Notes: generated by a model from the letters alone, not told the origin. Numbered from the stretch's first letter, positions 27,490 to 35,731 are shown. The stretch: 64,000 bases of DNA from Bacteroidia bacterium (GCA_018000995.1 JAGNIU010000011.1:41703-105702); one strand, 5' to 3'. Program-made: numbers and translations.

Positions 27490-27735
27490 ATGAAAACGCT
27501 AATTCAAATTGTAATAGTAGCAATGTTCGGAATAGAAATTTGCTCACCATTTTTTATCGGATACCTTAATCAAAAAGCGAAATTGAAAAAAACATATTCG
27601 GCAAGTGAGGTTAAATGCAACTTAAATGAAGAAAAAGTAGTTATTGCCAAAACAAAAGAAATAAAGAACTGGAAATCGATTGATTTTACTGAAAACAGCT
27701 ACTCCGATTCAAAAACATTATCAATTAAGGAATAA
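27490..27735 (+). CDS. Small membrane-anchored protein of unknown function
   Basis: An 81-residue frame with a hydrophobic N-terminus (IQIVIVAMFGIEICSPFFIG) followed by a lysine-rich polar tail. It has an ATG start, an AT-rich upstream region with TATATTTT at 27481-27488, and ends 47 bases before a strong terminator. It is isolated between two terminators, so it has its own transcript if expressed. No homologue is recognised. It could be a real small protein or a chance frame, because the sequence is AT-rich and short. Confidence 0.45.
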   Translation: MKTLIQIVIVAMFGIEICSPFFIGYLNQKAKLKKTYSASEVKCNLNEEKVVIAKTKEIKNWKSIDFTENSYSDSKTLSIKE

Positions 27736-27782
27736 AGAATGGCAGATTGGCTAAGGGGTTAAAAGACCTGTTATTCTTTTTA

Positions 27783-27819
27783 AAAACCGTTTACCTAAGG
27801 TAGACGGTTTTTTATTTTT
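27783..27819 (+). terminator. Terminator after the small 27490 gene
   Basis: A 13-bp stem (AAAACCGTTTACC with GGTAGACGGTTTT, one G-U pair) with a 3-base loop is followed by T-rich sequence. It overlaps the region where the serA promoter box TATATTTG (27819-27826) begins. Confidence 0.85.
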
Positions 27820-27826
27820 ATATTTG
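27819..27826 (+). promoter_or_regulatory. -7 box for serA
   Basis: TATATTTG matches TAnnTTTG and lies 17 bases before the ATG at 27844. It sits directly on the end of the terminator T-tract of the preceding gene. I do not see a convincing -33 element. Confidence 0.4.
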
Positions 27827-27843
27827 TTCCATATAATAAAACT

Positions 27844-28794
27844 ATGGGCAAAACAATTTTAGCCAACGATGGCATAGACAGTACCGGAAAAGCGCTTTTA
27901 GAAAAAGCAGGATTTACTGTTATCACTGATAAAGTAGCACAAGAAGATTTAGCAAAAGTAATTAACGAAAAAGGTTATGTGGCTTTAACTGTGCGTAGCG
28001 CAACAAAAGTTCGTAAAGATGTTATTGATGCTTGTCCGGGTTTAAAAGTTATTGGTCGCGGTGGTGTTGGTATGGATAATATAGATGTAGAATATGCAAG
28101 AAGCAAAGGCATTAATGTAATTAATACACCGGCAGCTTCATCAAATTCAGTTGCGGAATTAGTATTCGCTCATTTATTTAATTCGGTTCGTTTTTTATAC
28201 GACAGCAACCGTCAAATGCCAACAAACGGTGAAGCTAAATTTGAAGAACTAAAAAAGAAATACGCAAAAGGTGTTGAGCTTCGCGGAAAAACTATGGGCA
28301 TTGTTGGTTTTGGTCGCATCGGACAAAGTGTTGCTAGAATTGCTTTAGGTTTAGGAATGAAAGTAAATGCTTTTGATCCGTTTGTTACTGAAGCGACTAT
28401 TGACATGGAAGTGGCGACTGTTAGTCCCATTAAAGTAAAACTAAACACCATTCCATTAGAAAAAGTTTTAGAACAAAGTGATTTCATTACGTTCCATGTA
28501 CCGGGTGGGAAATTAATTACTAAGAAAGAAATCGCCTTGATGAAAGATGGTGTTATTTTAATTAATTCAGCCCGCGGTGGTGTTATTGATGAAAATGATT
28601 TGATAGAAGCTTTAAATAGCGGAAAAATTTCTCACGCCTGTTTAGACGTTTTTGAAAACGAACCAAAACCAGCAGCAGCTTTATTACAACACGCGAAAAT
28701 TTCATTAACTCCTCATATTGGTGCAGCTACAAACGAGGCGCAAGAGAGAATTGGAGTTGAGTTAGCAGAGAAGCTTATCGCAGCGTTGAATTAA
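27844..28794 (+). CDS. serA: D-3-phosphoglycerate dehydrogenase, short form
   Basis: The 316-residue NAD-dependent dehydrogenase has GRGGVGMDNIDVEYARSKGI, the nucleotide-binding GIVGFGRIGQSVARIA, the catalytic INSARGGVIDE and HIGAATNEAQE. It makes 3-phosphohydroxypyruvate, the substrate of SerC. The ACT regulatory domain of long SerA forms is absent, so serine feedback through that domain is not expected. The DUF1015 gene follows after 17 bases, then PLPBP after 2, so these three are probably one transcript. Confidence 0.9.
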   Translation: MGKTILANDGIDSTGKALLEKAGFTVITDKVAQEDLAKVINEKGYVALTVRSATKVRKDVIDACPGLKVIGRGGVGMDNIDVEYARSKGINVINTPAASSNSVAELVFAHLFNSVRFLYDSNRQMPTNGEAKFEELKKKYAKGVELRGKTMGIVGFGRIGQSVARIALGLGMKVNAFDPFVTEATIDMEVATVSPIKVKLNTIPLEKVLEQSDFITFHVPGGKLITKKEIALMKDGVILINSARGGVIDENDLIEALNSGKISHACLDVFENEPKPAAALLQHAKISLTPHIGAATNEAQERIGVELAEKLIAALN

Positions 28795-28811
28795 TTTGTA
28801 CTTTAAGAACT

Positions 28812-30059
28812 ATGGCTAAGGTTATCCCCTTCCGAGCAATCCGCCCTGAAAACGACAAAGTTCACTTAGTCGCATCGCGTTCCGTTGACGGATACAATCC
28901 ATCTGAACTCCGCGAGAAACTTGCCGGAAATCCATTTACATTTCTTCATGTTATTAATCCTGATTTCGATGATAATATCAAAACAAAACCGGGTTCCCGT
29001 GAAAGACTTCAAAAAGTAAAAAATAAATTCAAGAGTTTCGTTAAGGAGAAAATATTTTTGCGGGATGAAAGTCCGTGTTATTATGTATACCGACAAGTAA
29101 AAGAAAACAATACTTATGTTGGGATTATTGCTTGCACAAGTATTGATGACTATTTAGAAGGTGTTATTAAAATTCACGAACAAACTATTACATCTCGTGA
29201 AGAAAAATTAAAAGATTACTTAGAGGTTTGTGAATTCAATGCAGAGCCCGTTTTATTTTGTTATCCGAATGATACTGTCATTGATAAAACTACCAACGAC
29301 ACTTTAAATGAAAAGCCCGATTACGACTTTACGACAACCGATAAGGTTCGTCACACCCTTTGGGTAGTGAAAGATAAAAAAACAGTTCAACTAATTGCAG
29401 GACGTTTTTCTCAAATTCCTAATATCTATATTGCAGATGGCCATCATCGTTCGGCCTCCTCTGCTCTATTGGGAAAAATTAAACGAAGCACAAAGAAAAA
29501 TTACACCGGTGAAGAAGCTTTTAATTATTATTTAGGCGTTTTCTTTCCTGAATCCCAATTAAAAATTTACGATTACAATCGTGTAGTGAAGGATCTAAAT
29601 AATTTATCGGTAAACGATTTAATTAAGAAACTAAAAACGAAGTTTGATGTAACAGAAGTAAAAGGCGATGATTTTAAACCCACTTCCAAACACGAACTCT
29701 CGATGTACACCGATAAAAAATGGTATTCGTTAAAAGCAAAAGCTGACACTTATAACGCAAAAGATCCGGTTGGAAGTTTAGATGCTGCTATTTTAACAGA
29801 GCATATCCTCTCTCCTATTTTTGATGTTCACGATTTAAAAACAGATAAACGCATTGGTTTTGTTCCCGGAGTTAAAGGAAGTTCTGAATTAAAAAAACAG
29901 GTTGACGAAGGAAAAGCTGCCATCGCTTTTGGATTGTATCCGGTTACTATGGAGCATTTAAAATGGATTGCCGATACCAATAACATCATGCCACCAAAAT
30001 CAACTTGGGTGGAGCCTAAAATGAGAAGCGGTTTGGTTATTTATACTTTTGAAGACTAG
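28812..30059 (+). CDS. DUF1015 family protein
   Basis: The 415-residue protein begins VIPFRAIRPENDKVHLVASR and has the family signatures TFLHVINPD, YVYRQVKEN and IYIADGHHRSASSALL. No biochemical role is established. The gene lies between serA and the PLP-homeostasis gene with almost no spacing. I recall that the family often accompanies serA, so a role in serine or PLP-linked metabolism is a plausible inference. The ADGHHR motif suggests metal or phosphate binding but is not proof. Confidence 0.88.
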   Translation: MAKVIPFRAIRPENDKVHLVASRSVDGYNPSELREKLAGNPFTFLHVINPDFDDNIKTKPGSRERLQKVKNKFKSFVKEKIFLRDESPCYYVYRQVKENNTYVGIIACTSIDDYLEGVIKIHEQTITSREEKLKDYLEVCEFNAEPVLFCYPNDTVIDKTTNDTLNEKPDYDFTTTDKVRHTLWVVKDKKTVQLIAGRFSQIPNIYIADGHHRSASSALLGKIKRSTKKNYTGEEAFNYYLGVFFPESQLKIYDYNRVVKDLNNLSVNDLIKKLKTKFDVTEVKGDDFKPTSKHELSMYTDKKWYSLKAKADTYNAKDPVGSLDAAILTEHILSPIFDVHDLKTDKRIGFVPGVKGSSELKKQVDEGKAAIAFGLYPVTMEHLKWIADTNNIMPPKSTWVEPKMRSGLVIYTFED

Positions 30060-30061
30060 AA

Positions 30062-30718
30062 ATGTCAGTAAAAGAGAACCTAGATAAAATAAAAAAAAGT
30101 ATTCCTCCGCACGTGACGCTTGTTGCGGTATCTAAAACAAAACCCAACGAAGCTATTTTAGAGGCTTATAACGCCGGACAAATAGATTTTGGTGAGAATT
30201 ATGTTCAGGAATTAGTTGATAAGCAAGAACAACTTCCAAAAGATATCAATTGGCATTTCATCGGACATTTACAAAGTAACAAGGTTAAATTCATTGCGCC
30301 GTTTGTACATTTAATTCATGGGGTTGATAGTTTCAAATTATTACAAGAAATAAATAAACAAGCTCAAAAAAACAATCGCGTCATTAATTGCCTCTTACAA
30401 ATTTATATCGCGAAGGAAGAAACTAAATTTGGTTTATCATTTGAAGAATGCGAGGCTATTTTCGCTTCTGAAGAATACAAACAACTTCAAAACATTAAAG
30501 TGTGTGGTTTCATGGCAATGGCTTCCAATACAGATAACGAAGCTCAGATTCGAAAAGAATTCAAATCGTTAAAGGACTTCTCCAACAAACATCAAACATT
30601 AAACATTAAACATCTTTCCTTCGGCATGAGCGGCGATTACAAAATTGCCATTGAAGAAGGAAGTACAATGGTACGCATAGGAAGTATTATTTTCGGTGAA
30701 AGGAATTATTCTAAATGA
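30062..30718 (+). CDS. PLP homeostasis protein, YggS/PLPBP family
   Basis: The 218-residue alanine-racemase-fold protein has K25 in VAVSKTKP as the PLP lysine, GENYVQEL, the HFIGHLQSNKVKFI signature and LSFGMSGD near the end. It binds PLP but has no known catalytic activity; in other bacteria its loss perturbs PLP and amino-acid pools. The ATG begins two bases after the DUF1015 stop. A tract of AAACATTAAAC repeats (about 30584-30613) is read as coding sequence (KHQTLNIKHLSFG), a probable repeat-derived or converging segment before the SFGMS motif. Confidence 0.93.
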   Translation: MSVKENLDKIKKSIPPHVTLVAVSKTKPNEAILEAYNAGQIDFGENYVQELVDKQEQLPKDINWHFIGHLQSNKVKFIAPFVHLIHGVDSFKLLQEINKQAQKNNRVINCLLQIYIAKEETKFGLSFEECEAIFASEEYKQLQNIKVCGFMAMASNTDNEAQIRKEFKSLKDFSNKHQTLNIKHLSFGMSGDYKIAIEEGSTMVRIGSIIFGERNYSK

Positions 30719-30720
30719 GC

Positions 30721-30744
30721 GCCCTTCGGCAAGCTCAGGATGAC
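30721..30744. repeat. 24-nt dispersed repeat directly after the yggS stop codon
   Basis: The 24 bases containing CCCTTCGGCAAGCTCAGGAT and the following GAC start two bases after the TGA stop. An exact inverted copy lies at 42514-42537, directly after the rsgA stop and in the same sense relative to that gene. See the findings. Confidence 0.75.
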
Positions 30745-30804
30745 TCTAACAATTAAAAGAATGATAGATAACTCAAAAATTCATACTACTAAATCTTCAC
30801 AACA

Positions 30805-31734
30805 ATGAGTGGTGAGTTAATTGCACTCGTTACTACTCTTTGTTGGAGTCTAGGTATTTTTCCATTCACAGAAGCTGCTAAACGAATTGGAACAGCTCCT
30901 GTAAATCAATACCGTTTGTTACTGGCCTGGATTTTAATTTCCATAATTTTATTTTTTACTAATTCTCTTTCCATTGTAGATTTATTTTCACAACCACAAT
31001 TGTATCACTTTGTTTTTTTAGGCGCATCAGGAATTATTGGCTTTACCATTGGAGACTATTGCAGTTTTAAATCCTTCACCATACTCGGACCAAAACTTGG
31101 GAGCTTGTATACAACATTTGCACCAGGCGCTGCATTAAGCATGGGTTTTTTAGTGCTTGGTGAAAAAGTAAATTTAATCGGCATACTTGGCATTGCTATT
31201 ACAATTGGCGGTGTGATTTGGTTAACACTTTCTAAAAAAGATACTGCGGCGGCTGAAGAAGCAGGATTTAAACGCGATAAAACAGGAATTATCCTTGGTA
31301 TAATCGGCGCACTTTGTCAAGGTACAGGATTAGTACTTTCAAAATATGGAATGGATTATTATACTGAACACATCCCCACCATGCACGCTGTTTGGATCCG
31401 TTTGTTGTTCGCTTTTGCTGCTGCTTTTTTAGTGTCGTTGTTCGCTAAAAAATTAATTGCTAATTCAAAACCTATTTTGTCCAATAAAAACAATGCGCTA
31501 CCTTATATGGTACTCGGAACTATTCTCGGACCAATCTGCGGTGTAACTTGTTCTTTAATTGCTATTCAAAAAATTGAAGTGGCAGTAGCACAAACTATTT
31601 TTGCCTTGCTACCGATAGTTGTATTGCCTGTAAATTTATTAGTGTACAAAGAGAAAATCACTTTACAATCTGTTTTTGCCTGTTTAATTGCTATTTTAGG
31701 TGTTGTTATACTCATATGGAGGAATCAATTCTAA
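30805..31734 (+). CDS. EamA/DMT-family transporter
   Basis: The 309-residue protein has ten membrane segments arranged as two EamA halves (about 5-140 and 150-305). The repeated half ends include LGEKVNLIGILGIAITIGGVI and YKEKITLQSVFACLIAILGV, the same position in each half. The substrate is unknown; members export amino acids, sugars or nucleosides. The stop overlaps the next ATG (TAATG at 31732-31736). Confidence 0.88.
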   Translation: MSGELIALVTTLCWSLGIFPFTEAAKRIGTAPVNQYRLLLAWILISIILFFTNSLSIVDLFSQPQLYHFVFLGASGIIGFTIGDYCSFKSFTILGPKLGSLYTTFAPGAALSMGFLVLGEKVNLIGILGIAITIGGVIWLTLSKKDTAAAEEAGFKRDKTGIILGIIGALCQGTGLVLSKYGMDYYTEHIPTMHAVWIRLLFAFAAAFLVSLFAKKLIANSKPILSNKNNALPYMVLGTILGPICGVTCSLIAIQKIEVAVAQTIFALLPIVVLPVNLLVYKEKITLQSVFACLIAILGVVILIWRNQF

Positions 31735-32252
31735 TGGAAGATATTAAAGACATAAAATATTTCAGTCTAAAAAAAGTAAACAAGTTTCTTAAGGAAAACG
31801 AAAACAATCCGAAGCTTGCTAAAGAATTAACCAAGCTTATATTAGGCAACGATCCTTTAATTAGCATGCGCGCTTCCTGGACTTTGCAACATTTAAGTCA
31901 CAAACAGCCAAAAGCTATTTATCCGCAAATTCCTGAACTCATTAAATTTTTAAATAAAGAGAATCAACATACAGGTGCTATTCGAAATGTTATTGGCACC
32001 TTACGCGACATTGATATACCTGAAAAATATTGCGGAGAAATATTTGACATCTCTCTAAGGCTCGCAAAAAATGGCACGTTACCACACGCGCCGAGGGTGT
32101 TTGCTATTTATACTGCCACCAACATTTGCAGAAAATACCCTGAATTAAAAGCTGAAGTGGAACTTATTATCTCCGAATTAAAAAGCTTTCCTCAATCGCC
32201 GTCAATAAGCGCTTGCATCCGAACAGTCTCCAAAATTTTGTTAAAGCTGTAA
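31734..32252 (+). CDS. Small helical protein of unknown function
   Basis: Started at the ATG at 31734 (overlapping the transporter stop) the protein has 172 residues; an in-frame ATG at 31716 would give 178. The sequence is helical, with PKAIYPQIPELIKFLNKE and repeated hydrophobic spacing, and may be HEAT-like. No catalytic motif is visible. A GGAGG at 31718 is 11 bases before the chosen start. Coupling to the transporter suggests the two are co-expressed. Confidence 0.6.
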   Translation: MEDIKDIKYFSLKKVNKFLKENENNPKLAKELTKLILGNDPLISMRASWTLQHLSHKQPKAIYPQIPELIKFLNKENQHTGAIRNVIGTLRDIDIPEKYCGEIFDISLRLAKNGTLPHAPRVFAIYTATNICRKYPELKAEVELIISELKSFPQSPSISACIRTVSKILLKL

Positions 32253-32282
32253 CGTTTCCATCTTTCCGCACGTTATACATTT

Positions 32283-32888
32283 ATGCGGAAACACATTTTT
32301 TTAATCTGTAGCTTTTTAGCTTTTATCCTTTTAACAGGATTTATTTATTTAAAATCAGACAAACCTCTAAAAAACGGCGATATCGTTTTTATTGTTAATC
32401 CATCCGGACAAGGGAAAGCCATTCAGCTCGCGACTAAATCAAAATACACGCATGTTGGGATTGTATTAATTGAAAATGGTAAGACTATGGTTTATCATGC
32501 TGTTGAACCTGTTTCAAAAAATACGTTTGAACAATTTGTAGATATGAGTGCTGATGGAAAATATTATATCAAACGTTTAAAGGATCAATCTAAATTAACT
32601 CAGGAAGCCAGTACTAAAATGCTTACGGAAGCTAAATCTCAACTAGGAATCCATTACGATTTAGGTTTTAATTGGAGTGATGAGGAATTATATTGCTCTG
32701 AATTTGTTTGGAAGCTCTACAATCACGCTTTAGGAATTGATATCGGAAAACTTCGTCCTCTAAAAGATTTTGATTTAACACACCCGGCCGTAAAAGATAT
32801 TATGAAACGCCGTTATGGAAAACATATTCCTTACGATGAAAAAATGATTTCTCCAGGAGATATGTATGACTCTGAATTACTAGAGTAA
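32283..32888 (+). CDS. YiiX/YebB-like NlpC/P60-type hydrolase, membrane anchored
   Basis: The 201-residue protein has an N-terminal hydrophobic anchor (residues 5-20). The catalytic domain has GDIVFI, H57 in KYTHVGIV and C138 in LYCSEFVW. The order His then Cys is as in permuted NlpC/P60 (YiiX-like, PF05708) enzymes. They act on amide or thioester bonds; substrates are generally not known. The C-terminus overlaps the convergent gene at 32880 by nine bases. Confidence 0.85.
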   Translation: MRKHIFLICSFLAFILLTGFIYLKSDKPLKNGDIVFIVNPSGQGKAIQLATKSKYTHVGIVLIENGKTMVYHAVEPVSKNTFEQFVDMSADGKYYIKRLKDQSKLTQEASTKMLTEAKSQLGIHYDLGFNWSDEELYCSEFVWKLYNHALGIDIGKLRPLKDFDLTHPAVKDIMKRRYGKHIPYDEKMISPGDMYDSELLE

Positions 32889-33473
32889 CATGAATGATAA
32901 CATGGTGAGCAGATTGATGAACGAAACAACATTCAACGAATATTCATTCTGATTCATATTGTAACCAAACAACACAAACGTTACAATACCCCACAAAATT
33001 GAAATGAACAGTAAAGGAAACGCACGCTTAATGTAAAAATCCTTCCCACCCTTTTTAAATCTTACTTTCACTTCTTTTTGTAATAACCAATCGGAACCTA
33101 CTCTTAAACCAGTAAAATTTTTCGGTAAAGCTGTAGTGTCGTTAACCCCCACTTCGTATACCTTATCGTTAACAGTTGTAAACACCGCAGTGCTGAATAC
33201 ACGTCTTCCTCCTAAAATCTCCGCACCATAATTAAATGTGTTTGATTTTATATAATGCGTTGTAAAATTACAGGAGCCTAAAAACGCAAAAATAATTTCC
33301 GTGTAAATAACAATGCTAATGATATTAAATACATTTAGTACTTTATACGTTTTTGTATTTTTAAATCGTTCGGTTTTTGCTCGCTCTTTGTACCTTTTCA
33401 ATTTGATAAAGTCCTGAACTTCTTCAGGGGTAAGAGGGATGCGTGGTGGTCTCTTTTTGGTTTCGGAAACCAT
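32880..33473 (-). CDS. Membrane protein of unknown function
   Basis: A 197-residue protein with a basic N-terminal segment, a membrane helix around 52-70, a soluble beta-rich middle (about 75-150) and two more helices at the end. No family is recognised. Its ATG overlaps the stop codon of the glycosyltransferase gene (TAATG on the minus strand), so it is likely translated together with that gene and may serve the same lipid-sugar pathway. Confidence 0.65.
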   Translation of the reverse strand: MVSETKKRPPRIPLTPEEVQDFIKLKRYKERAKTERFKNTKTYKVLNVFNIISIVIYTEIIFAFLGSCNFTTHYIKSNTFNYGAEILGGRRVFSTAVFTTVNDKVYEVGVNDTTALPKNFTGLRVGSDWLLQKEVKVRFKKGGKDFYIKRAFPLLFISILWGIVTFVLFGYNMNQNEYSLNVVSFINLLTMLSFMLL

Positions 33474-34426
33474 TAATTGATCTCTTGTTCTATTAAGTAA
33501 TTATTTCGAACGGGTGAGTTACGTAGAATTAACTCTCCTAAAAATCCTGCCAAAAACATCATAGAACCTAATATCATTGTGGTAAGCGAAATGTAAAATA
33601 AAGGACGGTCAGCAATTTTACGGGCTGCAATATGATTGAACACGTGATATAATTTATCTACTCCCAAATAAAACGCAGCGGCAAATCCAACAAAAAACAT
33701 AATCATACCCACCAAACCAAAAAAGTGCATTGGCCGTTTTCCGAATTTTGATAAAAACGTAATGGTCATTAAATCTAAAAAACCATTAATGAATCTGTCC
33801 CATCCAAATTTACTAGTTCCGTATTTTCTCGCTTGATGTTGAACTACCTTCTCACCTATTTTTCCAAAGCCCGCGTTTTTAGCAAGCACAGGAATAAAAC
33901 GGTGCATCTCACCATAAATTTCAATACTCTTTACCACTTCTTTGCGATATGCTTTTAAACCGCAATTCATGTCATGCAATTTAATGCCTGATATTTTACG
34001 GTTAGTCCAGTTATATAATTTTGATGGGAGATTTTTTGTTACTGCGTTATCATGACGTTTCTTTTTCCATCCACTCACTAAATCATAACCTTCTTCAGTT
34101 ATCATTTTGTAGAGTTCAGGAATTTCATCCGGACTATCCTGTAAATCGGCATCCATGGTTATTACCACATCACCCTTCACAGCTTCAAAACCCACATATA
34201 AAGCGGGCGATTTGCCATAATTGCGACGGAATTTTATAGCGCGGACATTAGAGTTTTTTTGACGCAGATCTTCAATTACTTTCCAAGAACCATCCTTACT
34301 TCCATCATCTATAAAAAGTATTTCGTAGCTGAACTGGTTAGCAGTCATTACCTTCACTATCCATTCGTGCAATTCGGGTAGCGACTCGGCTTCGTCTTTT
34401 AAAGGTATTACTATGGAAATCTGCAT
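33473..34426 (-). CDS. Membrane-anchored glycosyltransferase 2, GtrB/ArnC-like
   Basis: Started at the ATG at 34426 the enzyme has 317 residues (MQISIVIPLKDEAES). GT-A features are the IDDGSKDGSW, KFRRNYGKSPALYVGFEA and DADLQDSPDE (DxD type) motifs. The last 100 residues have two membrane helices (PMHFFGLVGMIMFFVGFAAA and LFYISLTTMILGSMMFLAGF) typical of GtrB/ArnC transferases that move a sugar from a nucleotide to undecaprenyl phosphate. The sugar is not known. The next gene overlaps its stop. Confidence 0.88.
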   Translation of the reverse strand: MQISIVIPLKDEAESLPELHEWIVKVMTANQFSYEILFIDDGSKDGSWKVIEDLRQKNSNVRAIKFRRNYGKSPALYVGFEAVKGDVVITMDADLQDSPDEIPELYKMITEEGYDLVSGWKKKRHDNAVTKNLPSKLYNWTNRKISGIKLHDMNCGLKAYRKEVVKSIEIYGEMHRFIPVLAKNAGFGKIGEKVVQHQARKYGTSKFGWDRFINGFLDLMTITFLSKFGKRPMHFFGLVGMIMFFVGFAAAFYLGVDKLYHVFNHIAARKIADRPLFYISLTTMILGSMMFLAGFLGELILRNSPVRNNYLIEQEIN

Positions 34427-34477
34427 ATTATAACAGAGCAAATAACGTGATTATTAGTTACAAATTTTACGATTTTA

Positions 34478-34507
34478 TTCGGGAAATTAAAATAAATGTT
34501 AATTTTG
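34478..34507 (+). promoter_or_regulatory. Promoter of the SRP RNA gene
   Basis: TTCG (34478-34481, a near match to TTTG) and an exact TAnnTTTG box, TAATTTTG (34500-34507), are 18 bases apart. The expected transcription start is about 34512, which is the first base of the RNA end helix. Confidence 0.55.
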
Positions 34508-34511
34508 CAGC

Positions 34512-34613
34512 GGTGGGTAAGTCTTTCACGACCAGCTCCTGCCAAATCCCCCAGGTCGGGAACGGAGCAAGGGTAGGCGGTTGTAGCGGTGCGATGAGAG
34601 TAGCTTACCCATC
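34512..34613 (+). ncRNA. ffs: Signal recognition particle RNA (small bacterial type)
   Basis: The 102-nt RNA folds into a hairpin whose ends are GGTGGGTAAG (34512-34521) and CTTACCCATC (34604-34613), paired over ten bases with one G-U. The tip contains the conserved SRP domain IV sequence: CCAGGTCGGGAACGGAGCAA at 34551-34570, matching the GGAA/GGAGCA pattern bound by Ffh. The RNA scaffolds Ffh/FtsY in co-translational targeting of membrane proteins. A T tract follows at 34614-34618 and may end transcription. The coding frame seen over this region has no support. Confidence 0.93.
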
Positions 34614-34625
34614 TTTTTTAAAAAA

Positions 34626-35228
34626 ATGCGCGTAAAACTTATCATATTAATACTGTTTGTGAGTTTGAGCAATTACGCACAAACCATTTATGGTGCCGTT
34701 GCGCCTGACAGTATCAAGAAAAAATGCGAACAGATAATCGTGAGTGAAATCGGACAAAGCGCATTTAATACCAATGTAAAATTTATTAAGAGTGACATGC
34801 ATACGAAGAGTAATGTGATGAATGCTTTCACCCTATTCTATTCTTTTAATTTCCCGAATGTAAAAGAGAGTCATGTTGTTTTTACGATTGAATACAAATT
34901 AGGAAAAGGTGTTATTAAAGATGTGGCCTTTAAAAATCATACCCGTTTACCTGGAAGTATTAAAAAAACGGGCGCTAAGGTTGTGACTTTTGAAGATGCA
35001 AAAAAAGCGGCTGTTGCCTCTGATACAATCTTAAAAAAGCATATTGACAAACTATACGGCGAAATCTCTACAGAATACGATACCGAGAAAAAAGATTATT
35101 ATTTCGTTTGGCACTTCTATCACCTCGAGCCTTGCAAAAAATGCGAAGCGGAAATGTACACAACGCAAAGCGCGTATATTAATGCGAGCAACGGGAAGGT
35201 GCTTCGCAATATTGAGAGTCGTCAGTAA
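34626..35228 (+). CDS. Secreted protein of unknown function
   Basis: The 200-residue protein has a signal peptide ending near NYAQT. The mature part is beta-rich, with DYYFVWHFYHLEPCKKCEAE and a closing TTQSAYINASNGKVLRNIE that resembles the end of PepSY-type domains (AYIDAxTGKVL). Two cysteines (CKKC) are spaced like a metal-binding or redox pair. It begins 13 bases after the SRP RNA. The family is not established. Confidence 0.65.
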   Translation: MRVKLIILILFVSLSNYAQTIYGAVAPDSIKKKCEQIIVSEIGQSAFNTNVKFIKSDMHTKSNVMNAFTLFYSFNFPNVKESHVVFTIEYKLGKGVIKDVAFKNHTRLPGSIKKTGAKVVTFEDAKKAAVASDTILKKHIDKLYGEISTEYDTEKKDYYFVWHFYHLEPCKKCEAEMYTTQSAYINASNGKVLRNIESRQ

Positions 35229-35697
35229 AAATCATTATTCTTATTGATATTTCTTTTCTGTCTTGATACAGAAAAGAAACAAAAGAAATCAAGGCTGCAT
35301 AGTATTTTGCTAAAATTAGTACTTTATCAAGCAGGCGCTACTGAGCGCTTCGCGAGAGACAACGTAGCGCCCTCACACAAGCCCACGCATTTGATAAAGC
35401 ACTAATTTCTTAACGCAAAATCCTATGAGGCCAGTTTGCGTTAGCGCAAAAAAAACTCCGCATTAAGTCACACCTCCATTCGAAGAGACGTGGGCTAGCC
35501 TGAAAATCCGTGCTAGGCGCGTAGCCTTGTGCGGGGAATCGGATTTTCTTGATTTTTTTGGTTACTTTTTGCATCAAGGCAAAAAGTGACTGGAGGAAAT
35601 TAAACTTGGAACTCAAGTCTCCTTCAAAGCAGGTCGCTTATCCGAAGCCGTTCCATTAGCTCCCTTTATCAAGCATTTCATCAACATTCTATAAACA
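35229..35697. repeat. Large intergenic repeat element with inverted ends
   Basis: The gene-free stretch holds a repeat element at about 35258-35604. The left end (TTGATACAGAAAAGAAACAA, then ATCAAGGC) and the right end (read in reverse, TTGCCTTGATGCAAAAAGTA, then ACCAAAAAAATCAAG) are similar inverted sequences. Between them are blocks of GCGCC..GGCGC and CGCTTCGCGAG type and the TTGCGTTAGCGCAA palindrome (35433-35448). No coherent frame was found. I infer a dispersed non-coding element; similar TTGATGCAAAAAGTAAC ends are known between genes of other Bacteroidota. Confidence 0.65.
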
Positions 35698-35731
35698 TTT
35701 GCTTAAAATGAACGCTCTTATTTTACTTTTG
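35698..35731 (+). promoter_or_regulatory. Promoter for the transaldolase-family gene
   Basis: TTTG (35698-35701) and TACTTTTG (35724-35731) fit the Bacteroidota TTTG/TAnnTTTG pattern with a 22-base spacer. The leader to the ATG at 35751 is about 15 bases. Confidence 0.65.

Noticed and set aside
27738..27780. A stretch beginning GGCAGATTGGCTAAGGGG that resembles the D-arm side of a tRNA-Ser or tRNA-Leu
   Set aside because: No acceptor stem, anticodon arm or T-arm follows; the sequence runs straight into a terminator.
34447..34635. A 62-codon frame across the SRP RNA
   Set aside because: It overlaps a well-supported structured RNA, has no signal peptide or family resemblance, and its start has no promoter of its own.
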